In this document: piece after piece, positions 1 through 11,720 of the stretch
Numbering within the stretch: position 1 is the first letter of the stretch
Layout: every line of letters starts with the position of its first letter
DNA from: Symsagittifera roscoffensis
Lineage: Eukaryota > Xenacoelomorpha > Acoela > Convolutidae
Length of the DNA: 64,000 nucleotides
NCBI RefSeq assembly: GCF_963678635.1
Contig: NC_087065.1
Span: 23,021,254-23,085,253 of the forward strand
Direction of reading: 5' to 3'
The notes under the pieces: model-generated
Seen by the model: the letters and a program-made list of their open reading frames with translations, nothing else
Databases searched by the model: none
What the model was told of the DNA's origin: nothing
Position numbers and translations under genes: made by a program

Positions 1-449
1 GTTGTGTCAATTGTTGTGTCAAGATAATCCATTGTATACAGCTTACCCTCGAAAAAGTTTTTATCCCCAGAACAGGTGGCAGTTACTCAACGTCAACTCG
101 CCTTCCCAACGTTATTTTTAGACCCCACCCTCCAACTAAAAAGGGTACAGGTAAACTGGGGCGGGAGTTTATTCAGTGAACTGCCCCATTCTACAGTTAA
201 TAATTAACCCCTACCCCCGTTCAAACATTAGCACACCTTGCGAATGATGATTTTGATAGAAACAAACCTGCGATGAATTTTAAAAAATGGAGTAAGAATA
301 ATATATTTTAATGTGAAATGTAACAAATTATGAAACATAATAGGTATCAGCTGCATTAAACCGGGAATGAGAATTTAAAACAAAAGTAAGTTTAGTGAAT
401 TATTTTTTAAAAAAGCCTTTATAAATGATTATGATCAAGTATAATAGAT
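1..449. other. No gene seen
   Basis: AT-rich sequence. A 12-base direct repeat (gttgtgtcaatt, gttgtgtcaaga) occurs at the very start. No convincing coding, RNA or transposon signal. Confidence 0.6.
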
Positions 450-468
450 TATATATATATATATATAT
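450..468. repeat. (AT)n microsatellite
   Basis: About nine uninterrupted TA/AT dinucleotides. Confidence 0.9.
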
Positions 469-1194
469 TGGCAAAGAAAACATTAGGTTTTCTAATCCGT
501 TTTTAATGGAGTATATTAGATTATAATTGATCATATTGATATTCAAAAATAAAAGGATTATAATACATTTTTCATTGATTATAATAGGTTATTTTTGTAA
601 TTTTATCGATACTGGCCATATAATGACAATAGATCCGATTATGATCCATGGGCAGTCGCTGCAGGTATTGAGCGGAACATTTTTTGCAACATCAAATTCG
701 TCAAAATTAATTAATATGAAGAACAAATTGGGTAGCCAATTTTATTTGCATTTATCATTCATGTGCTGATTATTTTTTTTCCATTTTCTTCTTTGTACGG
801 GTCGAGGAGCTTACTGTAATTTTCGACTGTCCCGACCAAATTTTGGTATATTCCGACCGGCTGGCCAATTTTTACGTATGTTTCGATCATCTCTCCAAAT
901 TCAGGTACGTATTGAAGTTTTCGACCAAGAAAATTGTTATCGACTTTGCTAGATCTACGCCAGATATCTTTCAATCGTTTCGGCTCAAAAAAATGAGCTC
1001 GACCCAATCAGATATGTTTTGACTGTTACGACCAACTGTTTTGACCATGAATTATCCAAAATTGTTGAGTCGAACTGAATTTTGAAATAAGATTTTCCAT
1101 CTTGTGAGTGTTGTTTTTCAATTTCCGTTAAAAATTTTTTTTAAAAATTGTACGCGTAGAAATTTTCTTGAACAGATTTTATCTTACCGCGCTA

Positions 1195-1365
1195 CGAACG
1201 TGCTCGAAGTACGTTTCGACCGTGCTCGAGTTGTTTTTTGAATTTGCTCGAGTTAATTTTCGACCACGCTTGAGATAATTTTTGATCCTGCTCGAGGTAT
1301 GTTTCGACCGTGCTTCAGTATTTTTCGACCGCGCTCGACCAAATTTCGACAGGTTTCGATTTGTG
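1195..1365. repeat. Degenerate 22-25-bp minisatellite (TTTCGACCGTGCTCGAG)
   Basis: About seven imperfect copies of a unit containing ttcgaccgtgctcgag. Looser tcgac-rich sequence extends back to about 795. The two ORFs that cross it are repeat artefacts. The rest of 469-2,460 shows nothing else. Confidence 0.7.
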
Positions 1366-2589
1366 CTGGACCCAAAAAGCTTCCTCGACTATCTTTTTGG
1401 TGGGCACTCACGTTGAGTCGAAACTTAAAGTGAGCACATCGAACCGGGTGGTGCTTTCGCGCCATTTATTAGTCCAGCAATCTGACACAATTGATTTTTT
1501 CAAACCACCGCAGATGACTCATTGTTTTAAGTTTAAGCTGAGGGCTAGGCCCAGTAGGACATTATCAGAGTTTGACCTATAAAGCATCGTTTTTATGGAG
1601 TAGAAATTAGACAGATTTCAAAAGTGAAAAAAAGTTTAATTACAAGCTTTTTCTCAGAAAAATGAGTAAAAATCATTTTTGGTATTATTTAAGAACCCAA
1701 ATTTTTTTAAATTTATTTTTAAAATATTGAGTTTCTCCTCATAAACTGAACCTTCCTGATATTTTCCTTAATGAGTTGAAGATTTTGGTTCAGCAGCATG
1801 ATTCTACTGCAAAATATGAATTCTAAGGCATGACTCAGGGCATCTATATCTTTGAAGGTGGTACAAAAAAGTTTTTGTCAAAAATCTGTCCAGAGAAAAA
1901 AATCCTCTTTTTGAAAGACGGAACAAAAAAACGGTCTTAAATACTAACTGACAGAATTTTTTAGCGATGGATCTCAACAAAACAAATAAATCAGGACAAA
2001 GTGCCGGAGATATTTTTGTGTTATAAATAAAGCTGATAATTCTCCACGGGAAGTCAAGAGATAAGACTTGGTCTTAAAATTGAGACTCCGGCTAAAAATA
2101 ATTCAACAGCTTAACGCTTGATTGATTTTTAAAAACAGTTGATGCCACAAATGGTAAGAAACAAGGAATAAATGTGTGAATTCTAACTTTGTTCTGGATG
2201 AATAAATCGCAAATTTTTATCGTGCCATCTCCCCCTCATTGAACTTTTAACGCTCTCTAAACTGCAGAAGGTAAACTCTTGATCTATATTTCCTGTTATT
2301 TTTCTTAATTTCCTTCGCTCTTCCTTTCTCACATTTCTTGTCAAAGTGCTGCAAAAGTGCAACTTAGCAATCAAAACACTTTTTAGTGTATTTTGCAAAA
2401 GTGTTTTTTTTTTTCATAACAGTCCAGAGGTTGTTTTCTTTTCTTTTCATTCTTTTTACCACGGGATACCAGTAGACCAAATGTCACCTTTTCAATGTCA
2501 CCTTTCTCAAATTCAAAACAAAGAAAGTAGATCAAAATTTTCAAAGCCATGAAAATGACACGAGAAAAATGCCCAGACGTTAAACTTTT

Positions 2590-2745
2590 TGATCACCTTT
2601 TCCGATTGTTACAAAAATTGACATACGGACCAATGACAATTAGGCCATGACAAACAAATTTGGTCTTCGAATTTAACCTTTTAAAACGACTTGTCACACC
2701 ATAAAACTGATTGTCGTGTGAGGCGGGGAGGGGAATTGGAAAGAG
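2590..2745 (+). repeat. Dispersed repeat, copy A (pair with 16570-16735)
   Basis: Contains ttgacatacggaccaatgac, then ggccatgacaaacaaatttg, and ends in a G-rich gtgtgaggcggggaggg stretch. The copy at 16,570 shares the same order of words with substitutions. Family unknown. Confidence 0.7.
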
Positions 2746-3329
2746 CCAATTGTGGTTGAGGTAAATTTAAGATTTACTTAATGAGTTTATGTCCGGGGTG
2801 GCTGACTCATAGAGTAATTTCAGATAAGGTACATCGTCTGTTCGTCCCGCTATCTTATTTTCAGCCGGATAGGTTTGTGCAACTTCTTAGTCTAATACCA
2901 ATCTTAATCTTACTCTTATATCTCCTAGTCTCAATAGATCTAGTGTATACTGGTATTTGCGAGATATCAGGAACTGTTCTGGAGAAGAACTACTGTTTGA
3001 TAAGTTATATATTTTTTGTTCTGTTGCTGAAACTATGAATAGTTTGAGCTATACAATTTATAATAAGTCTTAGTTTTGGATCAAAAATAATTTACAATAT
3101 TAATACAATAATACAATTGGATATAAATACTAATTTTAAACTGGTTCCATTAACCTAATTTTGATTAAGATGTAATTCGACGTAATTTTTCGGACGTCTA
3201 ATTGAATTTGGGCTAATCAAAAGAATGATGGTTGTCCTATTTACTGCTCAATGAGATCACACGTAACTAATTAACTTTTGATTAACTAATACAATTGGAT
3301 ATAAATACTAATTTTAAACTGGTTCCATT

Positions 3330-3880
3330 AACTTAATTTTGATTTTACTATCATTTTCTGGTTCCCGACTCGCTCTCCGTGGATATTTCAATTATTTTGT
3401 CTTCGATTTTCTTCTGTTTTCCCACTTTCAATTTTTTCAGGAAATTGAGGCAAGTTTTGATGTTCGGGAACCTTTTTGGCCTGGCTTTGGTGTCATAATT
3501 TGTATTGCGGTAGCAAACATTGAAGATAGGTTATTGGTGAAGTTCTCTGGGTGGCCTGCTTTTTGTGTGCCGCTTGTAGTTTTGCCGACAATGGTGTTGA
3601 TACATAGGATTCAGATTTTGGTGTCTGAGGAACGTTGAGAGTAATTACCCCTTTAGATTTTTATACTTTTTATTTTCTATTGTTGTCTTGCTCTGACACT
3701 TGTCGGCGCATTCTTATGTTTTTCTGGATCCTTGCTGGACCCTTGTAGTAGCTGGTCGTCAACTGCCAAATTGTTTTTTTTGCATCTGTTGACGGGTTCT
3801 CGTCTTTTTTATCTTTGTTAGTACCAGTTGGTTCAATTCTGGGGACGTTTTGTGGATTTTTGGCATTTTTTAAAACTTTT
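3330..3880 (-). pseudogene. Decayed coding-like sequence, minus strand, unidentified
   Basis: Base composition changes here: the plus strand becomes G/T-rich. Minus-strand frames give protein-like stretches such as EPTGTNKDKKDENPSTDAKK and ENFTNNLSSMFATAIQIMTP, broken by stops and frameshifts. No family is recognised. A similar stretch at 6,893-8,900 on the far side of the BEL/Pao remnant may be the rest of the same old element. Confidence 0.35.
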
Positions 3881-4247
3881 TTTCCAAAATTTTTCGGAAA
3901 ATTTTGATCAGCGGGTTCGGGTCATAATCCAATCTAAAAACTAGTCCAGTACCTCTTACTTATGTTCCGATTTCACGGATTAATATTCCGTTCACATATT
4001 ATTCAAAAAACTTTGGTATCGAAAAAAAAATGTCAAGTAAATTTTCTATATACCGACTGTGAAATATTGGAACTGTCCAAAAATTTTGGGTATTGAGAAA
4101 AGTTGCCGGGTGCTAGCTTGCGGGAAAATTTTCAACATATGACATCGTATATAGATTTATAGCACAAATGAAAAGTTTCAAAAGTTTTGGAACCTTCTTA
4201 CAGTTTTGGAGATTGGGCGGTCACCGGTCTTACACGACAAGGACCCT

Positions 4248-4560
4248 TTACAATCCGCTACAGACACTCTGCAATCCGAAACAGACGCTCTGCAATCCGC
4301 TACAGACCCTCTGCAATCTGCAGTAGACACTCTGCAATCCGCAACAGACGCTCCGCAATCCGCTACAGACCCTCTGCAATCCGCAACAGACACTCTGCAA
4401 TCCGCAACAGACACTCTGCAATCCGCTACAGACACTCTGCAATCCGCAACAGACGCTCTGCAATCCGCTACAGACCCTCTGCAATTCGCTACAGTCACTC
4501 TGCCATCCGCAACAGACGCTCTGCAATCAGCTACAGATCCTCTGCAATCCGCAACAGACA
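4248..4560 (+). repeat. 21-bp VNTR inside the LTR
   Basis: About 15 copies of ctctgcaatccgcaacagac plus one base, with alternating cgcaacag/cgctacag variants. Because 21 is a multiple of 3, several frames stay open (LQSATDT on plus, SVADCRV on minus), giving ORFs of 92-185 codons that are not genes. The other LTR has only two units (6,247-6,286). Confidence 0.95.
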
Positions 4561-5166
4561 AATTCCGGCCAACTGCACTCTGTTTGGGCCAACTGCTTTC
4601 GTACAACTCTGCCAACTGCAAACACTATTGGCTGCAAACTCTATTTGCACTCGTTTCGTCAAATTGTCAAACAACCAGGGCACTAACGGTCCCTTGTTGG
4701 GCGCTAAAATCTGCGCTCAGTCTCCGTAAACTAGATAAAAATGGCTCGGAAAATAATGTTTAACTCGTATTCTCGGCAATTCATCGTCATTATTTTTAAC
4801 TAAGCTAAAAACGCACATAACTCATGTTCATAATTTCAACAATATTCAGCTGCGATAAACAAATTGGCGCAGGCTAGCCACAAGAACCGGTCGGTAATGT
4901 CCTCGAGACAAATTGCTATTTTTGACGGTCAGCCTTAATCAATGCTGAACCGAATTAGAATCAAAAAATAGTTTAAATAGGAAATAACTCCCTTTTTTAG
5001 TATATTAATGCATGGGCAGGTGGGAGACTCTACGTCAACTGTCATGTCTCTATAGTCGGCATTACGTTACTTTAGCTTAGACCACTCGGCAAACTGTTCT
5101 TATGTTATGCATTTATACTCTTGTTTTATACGCATCTAAACTCTGTTTTATATTTGCGTTGCAACA
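4252..5166 (-). repeat. BEL/Pao 3' LTR (left copy, with VNTR)
   Basis: The part from 4,561 to 5,166 is near-identical to 6,287-6,892. TATAAA-like words lie near its minus-strand start (caaatataaaacagag). The outer end is an expanded 21-bp array. Confidence 0.85.
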
Positions 5167-5169
5167 TAC

Positions 5170-6246
5170 TCCCACCTGAAGAAGGAAGAACTGGAGCGAG
5201 CTTAACGGTCGGCCGAGTGACTTCACGGGTTGCGGTCTTAACAAAGGCGGATCGGGCGCAACCGTCCTGTCCGTAGTTTAGCTTGACGATTCGGGCGAGA
5301 GGGTAGTACCCACGCGGACTATCGGGCTAAATCACCCACACGAGATCGCCTGTCTTAAGAGTGGAGTCAGAATGAGTGTGCCACTTGACACGCTTATTCA
5401 GTGAGGAAACTTATTCGCGAAGCCAACGAGACCAAATAGCGTTAGCATACGATATCTCACGTGAATCAGTACTAACGGGAGTGATTGGCCTCGAATTCAA
5501 AGCCTGCTCAACTAAGCAGAGTGTTGTTCCTAACACCTCTTCGGTGACTCGCCTACCGCCCAGTATACCATACAGCACGCGCTTCACGCTTCGGACGAGG
5601 CGCATCCAGGAGCCGCCATGATGGGGTGCGCCTGGCGGGTTAAATTTCCAAGTAACACGTTTGTGTGCAAAAATGGTCGGAGCCATGCCATTCCAGCTCT
5701 TGATGCAGGCAAGTAATTCTTTTTCCGCACGAACGAAGCTCGTGCCGTTATCCGACCAGTTCGTGCTTGGTGTACCACGACGCGCAATGAACCGTTCAAT
5801 GCCCATGACACAAAAACTAGTGTCCAGAGATGGTACAATCTCAAGGTGTACAGCCCTGGTGGTGAGGCAAGTGAAAAGAAATCTCCATCGTTTTTCAGTG
5901 CTTCTGCAAACCGGAACGTAAAAAGCGGTCCAAAGTAATCCACACCCGTATGATTGAAGGGTGGTTGCTTATATCCGAGACGTTTGACAGGTAAATCTGA
6001 CATAATAGTCTGGATGGTACACATTGATTTTCGATAGACCGAAGTAGTCGACGCAACCCATGTTTTGCATGTTTCATATTTAAAACGGAGCGCATGTAAT
6101 CTAAACCTTGATGAAAATGCTTATGGTGGAGGCTGCGGGCCAAGAAACGAACTAGGGTATATCGGGCGTCGACTAATATTGGGTGCTCAGTATCAAACTC
6201 GGTATTCACCAAGCGCACAATCCGTCCGGTGGAACGAATGTTACAG
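5170..6246 (-). pseudogene. BEL/Pao integrase and C-terminal domain remnant
   Basis: Minus strand, in order: the zinc-binding region (HPILVDARYTL, HHKHFHQGLDYM) near 6,200-6,050; the first core segment with MSDLPVKRLGYKQPPFNHTG and VDYFGP near 6,000-5,930; the second core segment with WSDNGTSFVRAEKELL, then FNPPGAPHHGGSW and VTEEVLGTTLCLVEQALNSR (5,806-5,411); and the PRGYYPLARIVKLNYG domain (DUF5641-like) at about 5,360-5,180. At least two frameshifts and a stop break it. The Glu normally found in the GG-x-W-E-R motif is Met here, so the catalytic triad is incomplete. Non-functional. Confidence 0.88.
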
Positions 6247-6892
6247 AACCTCTGCAATCCGCTAGAGACACTCTGCAATCCGCAACAGACGAATTTCGGC
6301 CAACTGCACTCTGTTTGGGCCAACTGCTTTCGTACAACTCTGCCAACTGCAAACACTATTGGCTGCAAACTCTATTTGCACTCGTGTCGTCAAATTGTCA
6401 AACAATCAAGGCACTAACGGTCCCTTGTTGGGCGCCAAAATCTGCGCTCAATCTCCGTAAACTAGATAAAACGGCTCAGAAAATAATGTTTAACTCGTAT
6501 TCTCGGCAATTCATCGTCATTATTTATAACTAAGCCAAAAACTCACATAACTCATGTTCATAATTTCAACAATATTCAGCTCCAATAAACAAATTGGCGC
6601 AGGCTAGCCACAAGAACCGGTCGGTAATGTCCTCGAGACAAATTGCTTTTTTTGACGGTCAGCCTTAATCAAGGCTGAACCGAATTAGAATAAAAAATAG
6701 TTAAAATAGGATATAACTCCCTTTTTTAGTACATTAATGCATGGGCAGGTGGGGGACTCTACGTCAACTGTCATGTCTCTTTAGTCGGCTTTACGTTACT
6801 TTAGCTTAGGCCGCTCGGCAAACTGCTCTTTTATTATGCATTTATACTCTTGTTTTATACGCATCTATACTCTGTTTTATATTTGCGTTGCA
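6247..6892 (-). repeat. BEL/Pao 5' LTR (right copy)
   Basis: Matches 4,561-5,166 with scattered substitutions, so the two LTRs have clearly diverged. It carries two VNTR units at its inner end. Confidence 0.85.
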
Positions 6893-8257
6893 GCAACCCT
6901 TCCTTGAAACCATCCCTATCTGTTGAATTTCGATATCAGCAAATCGGTTGCTCTGATTGTGTCGAGCTGACTTGTAGGCCAGTTGTGTAGATTTTCACTC
7001 TCTATAAATGTTTGATTCAAAAGTAAGGACGCTGATCTTAAGCATTCCAGGTTTTTTGACAATTGCTTTTACACTTGCCCTGTGTGGTGGGTATGTAAGG
7101 ATCTTCCCGTCTTGTGTTTTGTACTTTTGCTCGAATGTGATGGATTCCTTTACCTATAGTGCTATTTTTAATTTGGCAACTTGTTTTTTTTTGCGTTGGC
7201 TTAAAACTTTGTCTGGTGGCTTTTTATCGCCCTTAAATTTTTGATGTATGTAATGCTTTATGTTTCTAGTTCTCACTCATGTGCTCTCAATTTGATCTAT
7301 GTCCACTTAGACTATTTCGAGGTGGTTATCCTTCGAAGCTGGGCGCATTGTACTGGACCAGCCTGGCGATCGTGGCATTGTTCTGGTGTGAACGGCGGTC
7401 TCTCTAGGTTCCTTTTTTCTGAAATTGGAGTCAGCTTAAAATTTGTCCCAATTCATGTTGTTTTGGTTACTATTAATTGATTGACTTGACAAAACGCCTT
7501 CTTTCCCAAACGCATTTTGAATGGGGATACTGTCAGGGTCAGGGAGTGTATCAGGGTCGAATGTCCCAACCTTTTCTGGTCGCCACCATTATGAATTGGT
7601 TGGTATCTGAGTTCTCTTTGTAGCTTTTGCCTGTGCAAGGTTGTGTCTTCATTTGTCATTGTTCGTTGATTGTTAGTCAGCGTTGGTGTTTTTTCGTCGT
7701 CGATTGCCATCGCCAGTTGGTGTGCTTCCGATATGATATTTGGGTTCGCTCTGGATATTTTTTTTCCTGATTCAATCTTTGTGAGATCCACGTTTACTGT
7801 AGTTTCGTCAGTTGTTTGTATGATTTTTGACTGTTGCCGAGTTGCAAACGTTGTCTATTTAGGCACAGTTGTTTCGAGTTTCAATTCAGACATTGACTTG
7901 TCTTTTTCCTTTGCATCCAATTGTATGCTTCGTTCAATTTCTTCCAAATCGAATGTAATCTTTTTATTTTAGTTTTGCTCGGTCCAGTATTCTCGTCTTC
8001 TTTGATACTTTTTGTGTTTTTATCCCCCGAGAATCCAAGTTTTGTTTTTATCCATGTAGATTATACAACCATCTGGCTGTAAAATTATCGTTTTGTAAAG
8101 CTTTCGCATGTTTCGGGACGGGAACTAAGTAAGCGACTGCTTTATGGTCACCATTGAAATAGGGCGGTGCTTGCAATGTCTGCCATCTCTTCTGGATATT
8201 CTGGCTTCTCTTTCTTTGGGTTCGATTTCAATATTCTCTACTCCGGCAAATTTATTC
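6893..8257 (-). pseudogene. Decayed coding-like sequence, minus strand, unidentified (part 1)
   Basis: Minus-strand frames read like protein with occasional stops and shifts, for example KYKTQDGKILTYPPHRASVK and KPGMLKISVLTFESNIYRE near 7,170-7,000, ITFDLEEIERSIQLDAKEKD near 7,960-7,900, and the 112-codon frame at 7,453-7,791 (ISEAHQLAMAIDDEKTPTLT). The plus strand is G/T-rich throughout. No family is recognised; a retroelement or DNA transposon ORF is likely. Confidence 0.45.
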
Positions 8258-8265
8258 CACAACAC

Positions 8266-8646
8266 CAGGGGCGGATTAAGGGGGGGGGGACGCCCCCCCC
8301 CTTCAGGGATTCGACCCCCTGCCGACCCAAAGGGTCCCCCCTTTGATATTTTTTAATAAATCCATTTTTGGCCTACCGACCCTAAAATTTTCCTAAGGGC
8401 GCCTTGGGCGCCAATATTGACTATTTTTTGAGGGGGAGCGCGCCAAAAAAACGCAATTTTTTTGTCAAAATTTTTCAAAAAAAGCCCAAAAATGGCTTTT
8501 TTGACTGTTTTTCAAAATAGGGGCAAAACAATGCTTTGGGAGAGCTCGAAAAATCAATTTGGTCGACCTAAAAAAAAAATCGTCAAAATTTTCGAAAATT
8601 TTTTGAAAATCCGCCCCCCCTCGAGAAAATCCTAGATCCGCCCCTG
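8266..8646 (+). mobile_element. hAT-type MITE, copy 1 (381 bp)
   Basis: Terminal inverted repeats CAGGGGCGGAT / ATCCGCCCCTG are flanked by an exact 8-bp target duplication, cacaacac, at 8,258-8,265 and 8,647-8,654. Eight-base duplications are typical of the hAT superfamily. It has no coding capacity. Close to the left end a G-run faces a C-run (ggggggggg acg cccccccccc). Confidence 0.93.
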
Positions 8647-8654
8647 CACAACAC

Positions 8655-8900
8655 TTCTTTCGCAAGATTTTGTCAGCTTTTTTTTATGGTTGAATTGTCG
8701 TGTTTTGGATTTACTTCGTCATCCATAATTATTAAGCGCAAAAGTTTTTGTCTTTCATACTCCCCGTTACGGTTTTTGATAAAGCATAGACTATTCCAAT
8801 AGGTTGCTTATTTGGAACGTTTAAGTTGGAGTCAACTGGTTGATGCTATTCCTTTCTCTGGTTAATCAAAATTTTAGAGTTCTGCTCCGATTGGCTAATT
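8655..8900 (-). pseudogene. Decayed coding-like sequence, minus strand, unidentified (part 2)
   Basis: Frames continue on the far side of the MITE, e.g. NVPNKQPIGIVYALSKTVTG and IIMDDEVNPKHDNSTIKK. This suggests the MITE landed inside an older element. Confidence 0.35.
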
Positions 8901-9059
8901 CTAAAAACATTAATTTTTCTAAACTTTCTAGTTTTAAAATGAACTCGGTAAATTTAGCAACTAAAATTTCTCTTCAATACTGCTTTTTGGTAAAGCCAGA
9001 CTGAATGGACTTTTGAGACATAGTATTTTCATTTTATTTTTAACCATGCCAAATGATTA

Positions 9060-9610
9060 CACAGAGGCTTCGCAAACACTTGCGAAAGCACGACCAAAAA
9101 TCAGCTCTATCAAGTGAAAAAAGAAAGAAATAGAATAAAGCCTTAAAATAGCAAAAACTCGGCTGCGTGTCGGATTCGAATCTGCGACCTAGCAAATCTG
9201 AGTCTCACGCCACCAATAACGCAGCAAAAAAAGCCACCAAAAAAGCCTATAATAAAAAAAGCCACCAATAACGCAGCAACATATGCTAATATATTGCCAA
9301 TTGCCAATTCGATGCAGCAAAAGTAGACCAAATACAAAAAAAATACAATTTTGCATGTACTAAATGTAAAAGCATAAAGCCAAATTATTGAAAATTATGC
9401 ATTTCAAAAAAATTGCGAGATACATTCAGATGGAAAGTTTCTAAACTCAAGTATTTTTTTTGGTTTTGTTGTTTGAAACAAAAAACTTTTTTCGATCCAT
9501 TTGATAAACTAAAAATGCATCGCTGTGTTAATTTTTTCTCAATCAAATTTCAAAGCACGTACGCACATGTAATATTATACCACTACCGCAGCCTACCGGT
9601 TCTATAAAGC
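9060..9610 (-). repeat. SINE-like repeat with tRNA-like head
   Basis: Matches 60,870-61,340 over several hundred bases (gcagcaacatatgctaat, gccaattcgatgcagcaaaa, tacaattttgcatgta). Near 9,160-9,215 the minus strand carries a B-box-like gcagattcgaatccgacac. A 20-bp stretch with caccaataacgcagcaa is duplicated inside this copy. Confidence 0.75.
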
Positions 9611-10480
9611 CGCATAATTAAAAAAAAGAAAATTTGTACTAAAAAATTTTGCTTCGCAACTGTAAACATCAATATAAGTATCAATATATAAAAATCTATA
9701 TTTATAAATAAATATGTCTTTGATAAAGCTGAATTAATAACATTTTGATTGTTGACATGTTGAAGGTTTTTGGGAGTACTTAGTTTTTGATTTTGGAATT
9801 TATGTTCTTTAAATAGGTCTTTTTAAGTGTTCATCCTTGATGCTATTTCTTGTGATACAATTTTTTTCATTTTTCAGGACAGTGTCTGGCTAGTAAAGTC
9901 ATCCTGATGTGTTCATTGTTGTTCCATTCATCAACCTGACCACTCACTCTTTCGGACTTCGAAAATTCTACGCTTCACTTCACTGTTTTGCTGCTCAGTT
10001 GATTTAAAATGTTCCGAGCATCGCTATTTACCTTTGAAAGTCTTACACACATTTGCAACACTTGCGTTGCAATTAAAATATTGAATCAGTAGAAGTCATT
10101 TTCCCGAAAAATTAGGTTAAAAAACTTACTTGAAAAAAATCAAAAAATAATACATCTCCAGAAACTTTATAGCTTGTCTCGAATGAGGCTTATAAACAGC
10201 CCTAGCAAGCTAAGCGAGAAATAATGGTCAAGCGACAATTAAGCTAAGAACTTGGGTCGACACTCAATAGGCCAAAAAGGAAATTGTAGTTCTAAAAAAA
10301 TGAAGAACAAAATTTTTTGAATTAAAATTTTTGCCACCCATTCCTCTTGAAACGTGCAAAATTTTTATAAAAAAATGTCCGTAAGACTACGCAGCATAAG
10401 TTGACTAAGTCCATATAACATAAGCCTAACCCGTTGAGACGAAAAAAAAATTAACATAATATTCAAAATCAGAATTGATA
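9611..10480. other. No gene seen
   Basis: AT-rich, with no convincing coding or repeat structure. Confidence 0.5.
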
Positions 10481-10639
10481 TTTTTACAAACTACAGAACA
10501 ATTTTCCTTGACTTTTTTCCAGTTTTGTGATACTAAGAAAAGAGGGTAAATTTTGAAATTCAAAATATTCAGCTTGATCAAAGAATTTTTCTGGTTTCGT
10601 TAAAAATAAAGAAGAGTGAAACTTTTTGAGAAATTGGAA

Positions 10640-11720
10640 TTTGCCAAAAGTTATTTTTCTTACAAGATTTAAGGGGTAGCCGCTCATACACGGAGGCTTC
10701 TCTCAATCTGATGTCATGCCTCGATTAGGCTTTAGAAATCAGTTTTGGTTGGGTTGTTTTTCAGAAAAAAAATTCAAAAAACGGACAAGATGTTCTAACA
10801 TAAACTTTTCTGAGTGACATAACTTTTTTTGAAAAAAGAATTAGTTGTAGCAGCTTATACAAGAGAGCTTCTCTCATCTCTTTCTTTTTATTGAGCCCAA
10901 ATTCTCACATTTAGTAGGGTCCCGCATAACAAATCAAAAACTTTTAAAAAATCAAAAATTCCTAAAAATTTGATATTTCCGAGGGACATATATTTTTGTA
11001 AAACAATTGGGCTAAGCCGCTGATGTGGAAAAGCTTCCCACAATCCATTCTTTTGATTCAACCCAAAATCTAAATTTTGAGAGGGTAGTTTTGGAGAATA
11101 GTCAAATTTCAAAAAACGTTCGAAAAATCAAACATTTGAGTACTTCGAGAGCCATAAGTTTTTTTTGTTAAAAATATTGGGGAAAGCCGCATAAGCACCG
11201 GAGTTTCTCTCAGCTCATTCTTTTGATTGAACTTGAAATCTCAAATAAAGAGGACAATTTTCGAGAAAGGGCAAAAAAGACAAAAAACTGTCAAAAGAAC
11301 AAAACTTTGGCATTTTAAGAGGGCGATAAATTTTTGTGTTAAGAATTCGGGCACAGCCGCTCATGCAGGGGAGCTTCACACAACCTGTTTGTTGAATTGA
11401 ACTCAAAAATTCAAATACTGAAGCCTAGTGTTCCGACTACGTCAAATTTTTTTTAAAAAGTGTGTCACAGCCGCTAACACAGGGGTCCTTCCCGCAATAT
11501 GTTCTCTCCATTGATACAAAAATTGACAATGGAGAAGGCATTTTTGAGAAAAGTCGGAAAAATTTAAAAAAAAAATGGACTAAAAAATCATATATTTGAC
11601 TTTTCCGAGGGCCGTAACAGTTTAATGGAACAAAATTTGGTCAAAACCGCTATTGCAGGGGCTCTTAATATAACCAGTGCTTGCGAGTGAAAGAAATTCC
11701 CTGTTTTGGATTTGCCGTTG
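10640..11720 (+). repeat. Degenerate ~170-bp tandem satellite
   Basis: Seven imperfect copies anchored on words like agccgctcatgcaggggagcttc at about 10,678, 10,850, 11,013, 11,185, 11,354, 11,468 and 11,646. Spacings are 163-178 bp with one of 114 bp. Each also carries a gaggg-cataa-tttttt word and a ttgat-gaac-aaatct word. A stray relative lies near 20,520. ORFs here are artefacts. Confidence 0.75.

Larger units (their letters stand above)
4252..6892 (-). mobile_element. Collapsed BEL/Pao LTR element (LTR - integrase remnant - LTR)
   Basis: Two direct repeats of about 600 bp (4,561-5,166 and 6,287-6,892) flank a minus-strand pol remnant with BEL/Pao integrase features. Gag, protease, reverse transcriptase and RNase H are absent, because the 5' LTR (right copy) abuts integrase sequence at about 6,247. 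A purine-rich stretch (aggtgggagta, minus strand) lies just before the 3' LTR, as expected for a polypurine tract. The LTR begins TGTTGCAACGC in the left copy. No target duplication could be settled because the left end is lost in the VNTR. Confidence 0.85.

Noticed and set aside
4187..4763. Four overlapping ORFs of 92-185 codons on both strands with seven-residue repeats
   Set aside because: They arise because the VNTR period (21 bp) is a multiple of three and has no stops; it belongs to an LTR.
7008..7480. Plus-strand membrane-protein ORFs (78-79 codons)
   Set aside because: Their hydrophobic look comes from the T-rich plus strand; the minus strand carries the coding-like text.
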